In this document: one piece after another, positions 48,061-62,095 of the stretch
How positions within the stretch are numbered: position 1 is the stretch's first letter
Layout: each line of letters begins with the position of its first letter
DNA from: Cycas panzhihuaensis
Taxonomy: Eukaryota > Cycadophyta
DNA: 64,000 nt
Reading direction: 5' to 3'
Assembly (NCBI GenBank): GCA_023213395.1
Contig: CM041465.1
Location: forward strand, 246,209,741 to 246,273,740
Notes under the pieces: generated by a model
What the model saw: the letters and a program-made list of their open reading frames with translations, nothing else
What the model was told of the DNA's origin: nothing
Database searches by the model: none
Made by a program: the position numbers and the translations under genes

Positions 48061-48853
48061 CTACTCTCCTTTGAAAAGTAGACCATCCTTCCAAGCAAGC
48101 TGGGAAGGTATTCCTTTCGTTAGGTTCTCTAATTCTTCCTTCAAAGCTTCATCTTCATGGTACAAGTCTTTGTACTCTTCATGATGCATTGGTTCCACCT
48201 GCGAACTCATAAGAGAACTACAAACAAAAGTAGAAGAAGAAGTGGAACAAGGTGGTCTAGATAACATATCAGCAATTTTGTTATTAGATCCATTTTTGTA
48301 CTTAATTACAATATTGAATTGTTGTAAATAACTCATCCACTTCATGTGTCTTGCTTGTAATTTACTTTGAGTTTGTAAAAATTGAAGGCTTATGATCGGT
48401 ATGAACTACAACCTCTTTTCCGAGCAAGTATGACCTCCAATGCTTGCATGCTTGATGAAGTGCGAACATTTCTCGATCATATGTTGGGTAGTTCTTCACT
48501 TGAGGGGTGAAGACTTCTGAATGGTAAGCAATAGGCTTCCCATCTTGAATAAGGACAGCTCCCATCGTATTTCCACTTGCATCAGCTTCTACTTCAAAAG
48601 GCCTTTGCAAATTTGGCATTGCCAAAACCGGTGCTTCACAAATTTTCTTCTTTCAAAGAAGAAAGGCTTCTTCCTCCTTGGAACCCCAAGTAATCTTTCT
48701 ACTAGATTTTGTCAATCCATGTAGAGGTGCTGCAACCTGTGAGAAATGAAGAATAAACTTTCTCAAGTATTGATAAGCTCCTAAAAAACTTCTCACCTGT
48801 GATGTTTGTTGGCCTAGGCCATTTGAGGATGGCTTGAGTCTTGAGTGGATCAA
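48061..48853 (-). pseudogene. RNase H and RT connection of gypsy E
   Basis: 48653-48853 carries the RT thumb/connection (QVRSFLGAYQYLRKFI, APLHGLTK). 48362-48625 is RNase H with VEADASGNTMGAVL (Asp), YDREMFAL (Glu) and VVHTDHKPS (Asp), all three acidic residues present. A frameshift near 48360 moves to 48061-48345, which reads MKWMSYLQQFNIVIKYKNGS and IADMLSRP. A stop lies between AFLL and the RNase H start. RNase H degrades the RNA template. Confidence 0.9.
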
Positions 48854-49570
48854 TACTCAACTTTCCTCCTCCAACCACAAAGCCTAAGAAGATCAAGTTC
48901 TCCTTGCCAAATTCACGCTTCTTCACATTAAGCTTCAAATGATGCTTAGCCATAGTCTTTAAAACTTCTTCTATGTGCTGCAAATGTTCCTCCCATGTGT
49001 TGCTGAAAATCAAAATGTCATCAAGATAGACAACAACAAAATTATCCAAGTAAGGCCTTAACATTTCATTCATTAGCCTCATGAATGTTGCAGAGCATTA
49101 CACAATCCGAAAGGCATAACCATCCATTCAAAGAGTCCTTGCTTTGTTTTGAAGGCCGTCTTCCATGTGTCCTCCTCCTTGACCCTAACTTGGTGATAAC
49201 CACTTTTTAAATCCAATTTAGTGAAATAACAAGCATGCTGAATTTGATCAAGCAAATCATCTATACGAGGCAAAGGGTAGCAATTTTTAATTGTAATTTT
49301 ATTCAAAGCATGAAAATCTATACACATTCTCCATCCTCCATCCTTCTTAGGCACCAAGACAATTGGTGACCCACAAGGTGAACATGAAGGTCTTATGACC
49401 CCTTGATCAAACAACTCCTCAACTTGCCTCTTTATCTCATTATTCTCTATAATGGAGTGCCTATACAAAGCAACATTAGGTAATGGTGCATCTCCTACAA
49501 GAGTGATTTCATGCTCTATCTTTCTCTTTGGTGGAAGCCCATCAACCTGTTGAAATAGAATATCATACCT
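48854..49570 (-). pseudogene. Reverse transcriptase of gypsy E
   Basis: 49079-49468 covers the fingers and palm: KRQVEELFDQGVIRPS, SPIVLVPKKDGGWRMCIDF, LDQIQHACYFTKLDLKSGYH and MPFGLCNA. A 1-nt loss near 49085 shifts the frame. 48702-49082 then gives MRLMNEMLRP and the catalytic VYLDDILIFS, with FLGFVVGGGKLSIDP after it. A TAG at 49592 separates the upstream protease block, at a place where glutamine is likely (a C-to-T change). Confidence 0.93.
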
Positions 49571-49591
49571 TGTCTTTAACTCCTCAATTTG

Positions 49592-50248
49592 CTACATTTG
49601 TTTAGGTGATATAAGAAGAGTGTGAGTAGAAGGACCTTCTTCATCTCTTGGGTCTTCTTTTCTCCTTACCATTAAGATGACGAATTTACCGCATGCATTG
49701 ATCATCCTTTTTGCTTGAGTAGCTGAAATTAATGCTATCTTATCCAAGTGCTTCTTTGTGGCCTTTATGATGAAGCCCTTGTTATCCTTCATCAATCGAT
49801 ACTTTCTCTCCCTTCTATAGAAGAGTGCATCTCGATCCCACAAGTAGGGACTCCCAAGCACAACATGGCATACATCCAGTGGAACCACATCACATATTAC
49901 TTCATCAACAAAATCATTAGTGATGGAAAATTTAAGTGTACATTGCTTTGATATTTGCATTTCCACATCTTTATGGATCCAACCAAGAGGATATGGGTGA
50001 GGGTGAGGAGTAGTTACCAACCCAATGCTCTTTACCAAACTTTCTGAGATCAAATTCTTTTGGCTCCCTGGATCTATAATGGCACCAATCATTCTATTTC
50101 CTACTTGAAGCTTCAAGTGAAATAGTTCCTCCCTTGTAGCATCATCTTCATAATTTGTAAGTAGAGTGACCTTCTCTTCTTCTCCTTCACTTTGAATCTC
50201 CACCTCAGAAAGTAGTGCTTTCCCTTTTTCCTTCTTTCTTAATTCCAT
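49592..50248 (-). pseudogene. Aspartic protease region of gypsy E
   Basis: A 218-residue frame. The active site reads AIIDPGSQKNLIS, so Asp-Pro-Gly replaces the common Asp-Ser/Thr-Gly. Later VVLGSPYLWDRDALF and YRLMKDNKG fit the usual protease tail. The start at 50248 follows directly on the gag stop but in another frame. Whether this is a natural frameshift site or an indel is open. The N-terminal part is Glu/Lys-rich. Confidence 0.88.
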
Positions 50249-50261
50249 ATCCTTGATATGC

Positions 50262-51278
50262 TTACTTTAGTTCTAGATGCAACTTCCAACACTTTGCTGT
50301 AATATGACCACTAATATCATAATGCTCACAATAGTTAGAACTTTTAACAAAATTAGTTCTTTTCTTCTTTCCTTCTTGCCTTTTAGATGAGTGCAATTTA
50401 GGATTCTTTTCATACTTATTAGAAGTAAAATTAGAATCTTTAGACATGAATGTAGATTTCTTACTTTTACTTTCTATTGCCATAGCCATCCTACTTGCTT
50501 CTCCAATGGATTGAACCTTAAAAAGCCTTAGTTCCTTCCTTATGTATTCATGTAATCCTCCAATGAATTTCATAAGAGTGACATGTTCATCCATATTAAT
50601 ACCAAGTAGCATGTCATGCCTAAAAAATAAAGAAGTATACTCTTGGACACTTACACCTCTCCCTTGGCGTAAATATTGCCAAGTAATCCATTGGTCTTCC
50701 TCATGACCTATGGGGTAGAATTGCTTCTTTATTATTTTCTTAAAATCCCTCCATGAAAAAGAAGATACATCATGAGTCTTTAAATATGCATTCCACCATG
50801 TCAATGCATGTTTACACAACTTGAGCCTAGCAAGTGAAAGCTTTTGAGCATTACTATAAGCATAGATTGTGAAGTAGGTTTCAAGTTGATCCAACCAATG
50901 GTCCAACTTTTCAGCATTTACCTCTCCATCATAAGTTGGAATATCCAACTTTGCCTCCACCTTGAAGGGTTGATGAGATGAAGTACCCTTGCTTTCTTCA
51001 AAAGAGTGCTTTAAGGTCTCCTCCTCTTTCTTTTCATGGTCATGGTCATATGTGGATCCTCCTTCAAATTTCTTCTCTTTGCCTTTTCCTTTGACTAGAG
51101 GTAGAAGGTGGGTCATCATTTGCATCAAGGCTTCTACGTTCTTCTCAAGCTTTTCAAATCTAATTTCTCCATCTTCTTTTTCAGCCATGGTGCTTGGATT
51201 CTTTCTTTGTCTTCTTGGTGATTGCAACACAAGAAAGTCTTCACCTTTCTCTTTGTATCCTTTCCTTGTTTGTACCAT
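50262..51278 (-). CDS. Gag of gypsy E, intact frame
   Basis: 338 residues. The start at 51278 (MVQTRKGYKEKG) lies 26 bp from the PBS and is the natural choice. Residues 30-100 are charged (coiled-coil-like ENVEALMQMM). The retrotransposon gag domain is at about 108-240: LDIPTYDGEVNAEKLDHWL, LARLKLCKHALTWWNAYL, SWRDFKKIIKKQFYPIG and VQEYTSLFF. A zinc knuckle lies near the end, CEHYDISGHITAKC, where the second Cys is Tyr (TAT for TGT), so zinc binding is probably lost. Gag packages RNA in cytoplasmic particles. Apart from that residue the frame is complete. Confidence 0.88.
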   Translation of the reverse strand: MVQTRKGYKEKGEDFLVLQSPRRQRKNPSTMAEKEDGEIRFEKLEKNVEALMQMMTHLLPLVKGKGKEKKFEGGSTYDHDHEKKEEETLKHSFEESKGTSSHQPFKVEAKLDIPTYDGEVNAEKLDHWLDQLETYFTIYAYSNAQKLSLARLKLCKHALTWWNAYLKTHDVSSFSWRDFKKIIKKQFYPIGHEEDQWITWQYLRQGRGVSVQEYTSLFFRHDMLLGINMDEHVTLMKFIGGLHEYIRKELRLFKVQSIGEASRMAMAIESKSKKSTFMSKDSNFTSNKYEKNPKLHSSKRQEGKKKRTNFVKSSNYCEHYDISGHITAKCWKLHLELK

Positions 51279-51303
51279 TCAAGTCCCTACAACAAAGATC
51301 AGA

Positions 51304-51316
51304 GGCTTTGATACCA
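51304..51316 (-). other. Primer-binding site of gypsy E
   Basis: The element strand TGGTATCAAAGCC is preceded by the LTR end GGGATCA and a 5-nt gap (TATTT). It is a close variant of the tRNA-Met PBS. Confidence 0.88.
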
Positions 51317-51321
51317 AAATA

Positions 51322-52374
51322 TGATCCCAAAAGAGCTTAGTTGGTGAAGAAGTCAATTTTCAACCTTTTCTCCTTGAGATCCTGGGAGTTAGTGTAGAAA
51401 TCTCAATAACATCAAAACAACAATGAGCCCATGAAAGGAAAATTCTAGACCAAATAATTTATTCTTGGCATTGATCCAAAAGAATGAGGAGTAATACTTT
51501 TATTAAACCATGGAAATCTCCATTTAATGGTGGAGAAATCAACTAGCAAAAGAATGGTAAAATTACAAGGAATAAATGTTACAATTATATCATAAGGGGG
51601 ACTCAAACCTTCCAAATGCTTCTCCAAGGATGCTTCCCAAGTCAAGTCTCCAAGAACCACCTCTCCAACCTGTAGAAGGGCTCAATTTATAGAAAGAAAC
51701 CTAAATTGCATGTTTAACAAGTGGCAATCATGCAAGTATAACCACTAACCACCAGAATGCATGTTGTCCAAGTGGCCTTCATACAATTCTTAAAACATTA
51801 CAGCTTGTAACAGATCTTAACGTACTCCTAATTTGGCTCAAATTTAGTACATGTATAGGAACGTATGTCCCCTCAGCTTCCTCAAAATTTTAGCTCATTT
51901 GGATGTCATTTGACTGCATTTTTATTCATTTAATAATAATATGCATTTGTTATTTTTCTGCTGTCCAAGTGGCCTTCATGCAATTCTTAAACGTTGTGGC
52001 TTGTAACTGACCTTAACGGACTCCAATTTAGCTCAAATTTAGTACACGTATATGAACCCATGTCTCCTCCACTTCCTCAAAATTTTAGCTCATTTAGATG
52101 TCATTTGGCCATATTTCTATTCATATAATTATAATATATATTTTCTATTTTTTCTGCTACCTGTGGGATTAATTTTTATGCAAAGACAAGGCTTGAACTC
52201 TAATCAAATGATATTTTCTAAACCCCACCTTTTGTACACATCTAGTGGGATGTGTCTTCTCCCTTTACACAAAATTTCATAGAATTTTGATACCATTTGG
52301 CCATATCTCGTTTAATTATGCCAATGCCTAGCATTTTCTGATCCTCAGAACATATGGTAGATCCTCCTGGATCA
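51322..52374 (-). repeat. 5' LTR of gypsy E
   Basis: 1053 bp, TGATCCCAAAAG to CTGGATCA on the plus strand. It is the partner of 45638-46693. Directly after GGATCA comes TATATATA, the right part of the AT array. Confidence 0.94.
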
Positions 52375-55365
<2,991 letters not shown>

Positions 55366-56589
55366 ATATTATATTTACTTGAATTTTTTTTTTTTTTGTA
55401 AAGTTTCTAGAAAATTAAATTAAATTTTATTTATCTTTAAAATTTGAGGTGTGATTTGGATTAGCCCACTCCATTTTCAGCCTCTCGTCACCTTAATCTC
55501 TATGTGACCTTATTTCATATAGAAAGGGGCAAAATTGAAATAATATTAATTTTTTTTTATAAGTTTTGGTTTTAAAAGGTTTCATTATATTTCATGGGTA
55601 GTCACGTTAGACCCCACATGACTCAGGGTCTTTTGCCAAAGGGGCTTAACCCTAACCCCATTTTTAATTTTTACCAAGAATGGGTCCTTATGTATTTTTC
55701 TTTATATCTTGTGATCCAGGAGTCCGTTTTTTGAACCACTATATCCATCGAAAAGGTATTTCAACTCTCTATGCATTGAAGTAGGTTTTACTGAGATCTA
55801 ACACTATTTTGTAGGGTTTTAAGGCTAGTGAAGTTAAGGTTTTTTTTTTTTTATCCTAGTTTGGCATATTCTTAAATATTTCAAATATTTTTTTCAATCT
55901 AACTTGGTATACTTATTTATTACTAAGCTGCTAATTAGTTGTTGATAGTTTTTATCTATTTTAGTGGCTCACAATTGAGTTTTTATAGCTATTTAGTACT
56001 TCTTTGGCCTCATAAAGAGGAGCCCCTTTGGGAACAAAAGCATCAAATTAGTGCACTCAAACACTTTATAATCTTATTCTAAAGCTATCACTTTATATTC
56101 AAGGTCCTTTTACCTCTTTAAAGCATTCCTTCAAAGGAGCATATTTCAGGATTACATTATAAGTATACCTTATAATTTTCCTTGGATTAAAAGGAACTCA
56201 TATAGAAGGACACTTGTTATTTATTTATTCTTAATGTTTTTATTTTTTTAAATAGTGATATGAATTGTAAATCCATTTTGGTTCTATTTAGCTCTTCATA
56301 AATCAATCAAAGTTCTTTTAAAGGTGAATTTAATTTTGCATCAGATTATTCAAAAGTATCTCTTAATATTAAGGTGTATTTAAAATCATTGAAAGCTTAT
56401 TTACTTCAATTACATATCTTTTTTAAAAAGATCATTTATTATTTTTAATTTAAAAGGATAAGTCTTGCTTTTATTGTTAAGTTATTTTTTAATTATTAAT
56501 TTAAAAAGAATTATACCTTATTAACCAAGACCATATTAACATTTATATATCTTATATTGAAAAGATAATTACCTGAAAGAACCTCCTTT
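55366..56589. other. AT-rich DNA without recognised genes
   Basis: Contains poly-T runs (55386-55397, 55551-55558, 55840-55852). Some words, such as CCAAAGGGGCTTA near 55640, recall the copia C leader on the opposite strand (38740-38770), so part may extend the inverted family copy. No ORF with a domain. Confidence 0.4.
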
Positions 56590-57960
56590 ATTTCTAGCCT
56601 TGTAAGGGAAACGGTTAGGACCCCTGAAGTTACCACCACGCACACACCCTTAGCCCATACGTATTAGATGAGGAATATCATTGGCTATCTAATGTATTAG
56701 GTAGCAGGCTAAGGTGAGAAACCTTTCTTATTTTAGAGTTTAGAGACCAAGGCTAGACCTAGAAAGAGTGAGGGCCTTAGTTGGTAAAGCTATCACCGCT
56801 AGATATGTCGCTAGGTATAAGATTGACGTAGGTGGACAGACAAGTTAAGGGGGTCTGACACCTTCTTTATAGCCTGCATACTAAGGTATATCGAGCCAAG
56901 AACTCACATATAGGTATATATTAGGTCCTTAATTTGCCACTTATGGGCAAGCGCCACTGATATGATAGTAAATAAAGGCTTCCCTTAGAAACTCATAAAC
57001 TTGGAGCCTATAAACCTTCTTAGGGACTAGGATATCTATCGAAACATTATTTAGACCTATATAACTTTAGAGGATATTTACCATAACTTTATTTAGGATA
57101 AATATAACTTTGAAAGACATTTATCAAGACTTTATTTGAGATATAATAGTAGCTAATTTTGGTGACATGATTATTCTAAAATTTGATGGATCTAACTTCT
57201 TGAATTGGAGTAAGAGGATGAGACCCATCCTCATTGCTAAAGACATGTGGGATATTGTAAAGACATGATATATCGAACTAGGATAAAATACAATAACTAA
57301 TCCAAAGAAACTAGAATTCAAGGAGAATGTAAAGAAGGATAATGAAGCCCTTGCGTTGGTCTTTTATACCTTACAGGATTACATATTTCCTAGGGTGAGC
57401 AAGGCAACCAAATCTAGGGAAGCTTAAGATACCTTACAATTGATTTATGAAGGGGTGGCCTCATCCAAGCTACAAACCTTAAGAAGTAGATTTGAGAATT
57501 TAAGAATGATGCTTAATAACTCGCCATTAAACTCATCACCAAGGTTTAAGACCTTGTGAACTAGATGAGATCCCTTAGTGAAATACTAATCGAGCAAAGG
57601 GTTGTTGGGAGAATTTTAAGATGTGTTAGTGAAGTAAAAAGATTCAAAATAATAGCAATCAATATAGAGATTTCAAAAGATCTGAGTACCCTGAAGATTG
57701 AGTAATTAAGTGCCATGTTAATGGCAGTTGAGGAGAAAAAGAACACAAGTGAATCACTAAAGTATACATTTACAACTAAAGCTAAGATCAAATCAAACTC
57801 ATAAGCTAAAAGCTCAAAATCTAAAGATCAAACCCCAAAGGGGGAAGAAAGATACCATAGATAAGAAGTATGTTAAGAACAACAAGCAAGATATTAAGCT
57901 TCACATCTAAGAAATCAAGGAGCAAACCAAAGGAAAGAAGAAGTCAAGAAAGTCAAGAAA
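56590..57960 (+). mobile_element. Fragment of copia C family, inverted relative to the main copy
   Basis: 56590-57020 is the reverse complement, diverged, of 37065-37500. It is followed by the family's gag at 57163-57960. It has leader plus gag only, no pol and no LTR. The right end at about 57960 joins gypsy B antisense sequence abruptly. The two copies lie about 19 kb apart in opposite orientation. Confidence 0.8.
57163..57960 (+). pseudogene. Gag of the copia C family fragment
   Basis: The plus-strand reading starts MIILKFDGSNFLNWSKRMRP near 57170 and continues ILIAKDMWDIVK, NEALALVFYTLQDYIFPRVS and LQLIYEGVASSKLQTLRSRF. This is the UBN2-type copia gag and the partner of 36542-37060. Stops occur after VKT, within IELG and in the REA.DTLQ motif. 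Frame changes follow. A Lys/Ser-rich tail (57780-57960) resembles the basic end of gag before the zinc knuckle, which is missing. Confidence 0.82.
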
Positions 57961-58860
57961 GACACTATAGCTGGCAGAGAGCCAGGAGACGAGGATGTCG
58001 CCTGAGTAGAGGAGCCAATGGCCATAGCAAGTGAGACCTAACCATTTCCTTAGTCATTTGACATCTAGATAGATACTTAGTTTCATTTCATTATGGTATG
58101 CAGTAGGGATATACACTGACACACGACATGTTGCATTGGCAGGTGTAGCAGAGGTCCAGAGACTGGTGGAGGCCATGGTGAGGGAGATGTTCTCTCAGGT
58201 TTATATAGAGGGGCAACCGCCCATCCAGGCGGAGGATGCGCCCAGGTCGACAGGAGCCCATATGCAAACGTTTGCCCCACTGGCGAGGGTGAGAGACATC
58301 TAGGTTGCAGAGTCCCAGGAACATATGATATTCAGGGGGCAGCTGCAGCGAGAGCTTGACGCGGCCAGGGGTGAGCGGGACGAGCTACATAGACGAGTCC
58401 AGGCCTTAGAGGCTTAGAGCGGAGTAGGTGGAGATGCAGAGAGTAGGGTTCGCATAGCAGTACTGGAGGAGTGCCTCAAGGTGACAGAGGAGGGGCTCCG
58501 AGGAGAGAGGGATCGTATCCAGGGCTGATACAATTAGCTGGTGGCCCAGATGGCCTCGAGGTCGAGTAGGAGTCAAACTTATACCCACACAGTGGCTACG
58601 ACCTCGAGATGACCTCGGGACAAGGGGAGCGAGGTAGGTAGCTCGCGGAGGCCCAGGAGGAGCCTCGGAGGGATGTGATCCCCAGGAGAGGGATCACACA
58701 GACCAGGGGATTGCACCCCAATATCAGGACAGCGGTGGCATATGAGATGTATATTTGATTTTGACGGGAAAGCACAGGCCTCCATGGGGTCATATGTAGG
58801 CTCACATGATTGTACCCCCCCTGTAAGGATCCCGGCTTCCCACATGCATGATGTACCATG
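57961..58860 (+). pseudogene. Antisense two-exon ORF of gypsy B (broken)
   Basis: Plus-strand coding remnant opposite to gag-pol. What remains of exon 1 is short and acidic (GDEDVA, then VEEPMAIA), cut on the left by the copia fragment. Exon 2 from 58143 reads VAEVQRLVEAMVREMFSQVY, EGQPPIQAEDAPRSTGAHMQ and TFAPLARVRDI. After one stop it continues with a strong coiled-coil pattern (RGQLQRELDAARGERDELHR, then RVQALEA) and further Arg/Glu-rich segments to about 58560. The tail is Ser/Arg-rich. The exon 2 beginning aligns with copy A (1222-1400). Its function is unknown to me; a host-derived or element-specific regulator are both possible. Stops show this copy is dead. Confidence 0.5.
58031..58142 (+). 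other. Predicted intron in the antisense ORF (copy B)
   Basis: A 112-bp T-rich segment: ATAGCAA|GTGAGACC donor, branch-like CACTGAC at about 58114-58120, acceptor TTGCATTGGCAG|GTGTAGC. It is phase 1, as in copy A, and keeps the frame open across the junction. Confidence 0.5.
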
Positions 58861-59397
58861 ATATTTTTTTATGGATATATATATATAGGGTAATTGGAAC
58901 CCCATTTTGACATGAAATGGTGTGTATCATGTATGATAGAGATAGCATGTATGTTTTACTTTGTATATTATAAATGTTGCAAATGTTTTGATGTAAATAT
59001 GTTTTGTTGTAAGATGTATGTATTTCCTTCCATGTATGGCTATACGTTTAACAGGAGCACACATATCCACCATAAGCAAAGGTGACCGAGAGGTGTAAGG
59101 TTAGAAATAGAGTGACATGCATATCTACATAGGAGCATAGCAGAATATACAAAGGAAACAACAGGCAGGAGAAGGGAGTGACGATACTCCACAACATCGT
59201 CCTAGTCAGGGAATGCCCAAATAGGAGGACAAAGGTTCCTGGGAGGATACAGGAACGCAGGTTCCGCGGGAGGAACCGAAAGAAAAAGTGTGAATCCATC
59301 TTAAATTGCCATTCTACCCATGGTTGGGAGAAATGGCAACGATCTAAGATGGTAGTTTAGGCTCGTTTCAGAGCATTGTGAAGAAAAAGTAGAAGGA
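58861..59397. other. Spacer between antisense ORF and integrase of gypsy B
   Basis: No convincing gene. Short ORFs on both strands look accidental. It contains one copy of the word GTAGTTTAGGCTCGTTTCAGAG at 59351-59372, amplified fourfold in copy A. TATATATATA at about 58877. Confidence 0.5.
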
Positions 59398-60600
59398 TCA
59401 TATATAAAACTTCTTAAGGAATTTCCCGTTGACCGCTTTCTCAAATTCCAAGCCTTCCAGGGTAGCGATCCTGTATATGCCGTTATTGAGGCTTTCGAGA
59501 ACGACGAAGGGGCTTACCCATTTGGGCCCAAATTTGGCCAGACGGTCGTAAAGGTATTCTAACTTGAGGACATGGTCACCAGGGCACAAAGGACGGGCAC
59601 AAAGACATTTGTCATGAGTCCTTTGTAGGCGGGCTTTCGAAGTGAGATTCACTTGGTAAGCCATTAAGTGCCTCTCGTCCAGGGCTTCGAGGTCTAGGAG
59701 GCGAGCCTGACGAATAGACTCTTCGTCAATGAGGCCTCGAAGGGAAACCCATAGAGAGGGGATCTCCACTTCCAATGGGAGTACCACCACGATTCCGTAG
59801 ACTAACGAGAATGGAGTCATTCCAGTAGCCGTGCAGATGGAAGTGAGATAAGCCCACAGGGTGAAAGGGAGTTGGATGTGCTAATCCCTTTGAGATTAGG
59901 CAACGGTCTTCTTTAGAATGTTGACGAGCATTTTGTCGAAAGACTCAACTTGCCCGTTTGCCTAGGGGTAATAAGGGGATGACGTCTTATGCAAGATTTT
60001 GAATTTCTCACACAGCTCGTCCATCTCCTTATTACATAAGGAAGTTCCATTATCCGTGATTAGGACATCTGGAGTCCCGAAACGGTAAATAATATGCTGG
60101 TAGACGAAGGTGGCTATCGTCTTGCCAGGTGCAGTGAACAGGGGGATCGCCTCTGCCCATTTAGTGAAGTATTCAGTAGCATTAAAGATATACTTATGTT
60201 GTGCGAAAGATGGCGGTGATATAGCCCCAATGAGGTCTAAACCCCATTGGGAAAATGGCCACGGAGATACGATAGGGTGCAATGCCTTGGAAGGCACATG
60301 AGAGACATTGGCGTGTTCTTGGCATCACTGACATCTAAGGGCACATGCATGGGCATCCTTGAAAAGGGATGGCCAGTAATAACCCATGCGGAGGATCCTT
60401 TGGGCTATGGACTGGCCCTCCAAAGTGGCCTCCATAAATGCCATGGTGGCATTCTCGGAGTATTTGGTTCGCTTCGTCAGGAGCGACGCAGCGAAGCAGG
60501 ATCCCATTGAAGGATCTCTTGTACAATACTTCGTCCATGAGGAAGTGTTACCTAGTGGTGGCACAGATGCGCGACCTAACCTTGTTACTGGCTTCAGGGC
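59398..60600 (-). pseudogene. Integrase of gypsy B
   Basis: The zinc region at 60325-60564 is split over two frames: ECHHGIYGGHFGG supplies the histidines, then LRMGYYWPSLFKDAHACA in the next frame. The core, 59962-60297, has QWGLDLIG (first Asp) and LITDNGTSLC (second Asp). A TAG then stops the reading just before ANGQVES, which carries the Glu. The C-terminal part, 59398-59820, is open: MTPFSLVYG, LDLEALDERHLMAYQVN, PLCPGDHVLK, AKFGPKWVSPFVVLES and VNGKFLKKF. Integrase inserts the cDNA. The TAG fits a CAG-to-TAG change. Confidence 0.92.
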
Positions 60601-60757
60601 GATATTCTTACTGAGTCAAATATCGCACAATGTCGCCATACCACTCGCTATCAGCGAGAGGTTGAGAGGAAGCACCTTGGACAGTCAAAATAGACTCCTC
60701 TGGGAAAGAGTCATCAACAGGAATACCGCTCGCGTTGGGGATGGCAGCATCAGCTAA

Positions 60758-61336
60758 TTATTTTGCTACTATCATTCCCTTCTTCGACTTCCTGTTGATG
60801 ACTTGCAAGTTAAACTCTTGAAGTAGGATGGCCCAACGACCTACCCTACCTATCAAGTCTGAACGAGTAAGCAAGTAACGTAAGAGATCAGATTGAATGA
60901 TCACCTTGGTTGTATTGCCGAGCAAGTAATGCCTAAACTTCTTGGTCGCATGGACCAAGGAGAGGCATTCCTTCTCAGCGGGAGGATAGTTTAATTCAGC
61001 AGTAACGAGAGTGTGGCTAATGAAATAAATAGCCCTCTCAGTTCCTGAATCATCCTCCTGTGCGAGTATTGCACCTAGGGATTCATCGGTTACCGAGGTG
61101 TACAGAATGAAGGGCCTATCAAAGCGAGGAGGCACCAGTATAGGGGTGGAAACGAGAGCTTCCTTGAGTCCTATGAAGGCCTTTTGGGTCTTATCTGACC
61201 AAACAAAAGGGGCTCCTTTCTTCAATAGGTTCATAAGAGGTTTGGCATTTATGGTAAAATTTGCCAAGAAACGCCTCAGAAAACCAAGCCTTCCTAGAAA
61301 CGACTTAATTTGTCGTTGGGTTCTAGGCGGCGGCAT
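60758..61336 (-). pseudogene. RNase H and RT connection of gypsy B
   Basis: 192 open residues: MPPPRTQRQIKSFLGRLGFL (RT thumb), PLMNLLKKGAPFVWS, then the RNase H fold with FILYTSVTDESLGAIL, ELNYPPAEKECLSL (Glu) and HYLLGNTTKVIIQSDLL (Asp). The first Asp of RNase H is replaced in context by TSVTDES, so activity is doubtful unless the second D serves. Ends LQVINRKSKKGMIVAK. Whether a second, plant-type RNase H follows (60600-60757), as in many Tat elements, could not be seen. Confidence 0.9.
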
Positions 61337-61339
61337 GTC

Positions 61340-62095
61340 AAGGATTGCCTTGACTTTTTCCGGATCAATTTGGATTCCTTGTTACGACACGAGGGAACCC
61401 AAGAGTTTGCCTAAAGTGACGGTAAACACGCATTTGAGCGGGTTCAAACTGACGTGATACTTGCGGCATCTTGTGAAGATGGCGTGCAAGTCGGATGGAT
61501 GATGGGCTTTGGTATGCAAAAGACCTATCGTATCGTCCATGAAGATCTCCAACGTATTATTGATGAGGTCATGGAATATGAAATGCATGGCTCTTTGATA
61601 GGTAGCCCCTGCATTTTTAAGACCAAAGGGCATTGCCTTGTAGGCAAAAGTACCCCATGGCGTAATGAATGCCGTCTTGTGACGGTCTTCAGGAGAAATT
61701 TGGATCTGGTTATAGCTGGAGAAGCCGTCCATTAAGGACATAACTTCAAATCCAGCCGTACAATCAATTATTTGATCAATGAAGGCAAGAAAAAAGTTGT
61801 CCTTAAGACAAGTGTTATTTATGTTGCGGAAGTCGATACATATGTGAATGGTCCCATTCTTCTTGGCAACGGGAATGATATTCGATACCCACTTAGGGTA
61901 ATAGATGGAAGAAATGAGTCCCGCGTCCAGAAGCTTCTCAACCTCCATCTTAACGATGGCTGAAAGCTTCAAGTGAAGGGGACGTTGCTTCTGACGCACA
62001 AGGCGAGCGTTAGGAATGGTCATAAGGTTATGCATGACGATGGAGGGGATCCCCTTCATGTCCGAGTAGTCCCACGCGAATACATTACGGAATTC
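61340..62095 (-). pseudogene. Reverse transcriptase of gypsy B
   Basis: 225 open residues from 62059. Fingers and palm: VEKLLDAGLISSIYYPKWVS, VAKKNGTIHICIDFRNIN and DQIIDCTAGFEVMSLMDGFS. Then MPFGLKNAGATYQRAM and the catalytic box IFMDDTIG, with both aspartates of the YxDD motif kept (Phe-Met before them). A stop just after LGSLVS (61382) separates the next block, QGIQIDPEKVKAIL, from the rest. It copies element RNA to DNA. The reading is typical of Tat/Athila RT. Confidence 0.93.

Noticed and set aside
58083-58324. Minus-strand ORFs of 65-77 residues
   Set aside because: They overlap the plus-strand antisense exon 2, whose frame is supported by copy A; the minus readings are not conserved.
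57163-58860. One continuous plus-strand gene from copia gag into the antisense exon
   Set aside because: The two parts align to different elements (copia C gag and Tat antisense ORF) and meet at a breakpoint near 57960.
60386-60757. 123-residue plus-strand ORF
   Set aside because: Antisense shadow of the gypsy B integrase zinc-finger region.
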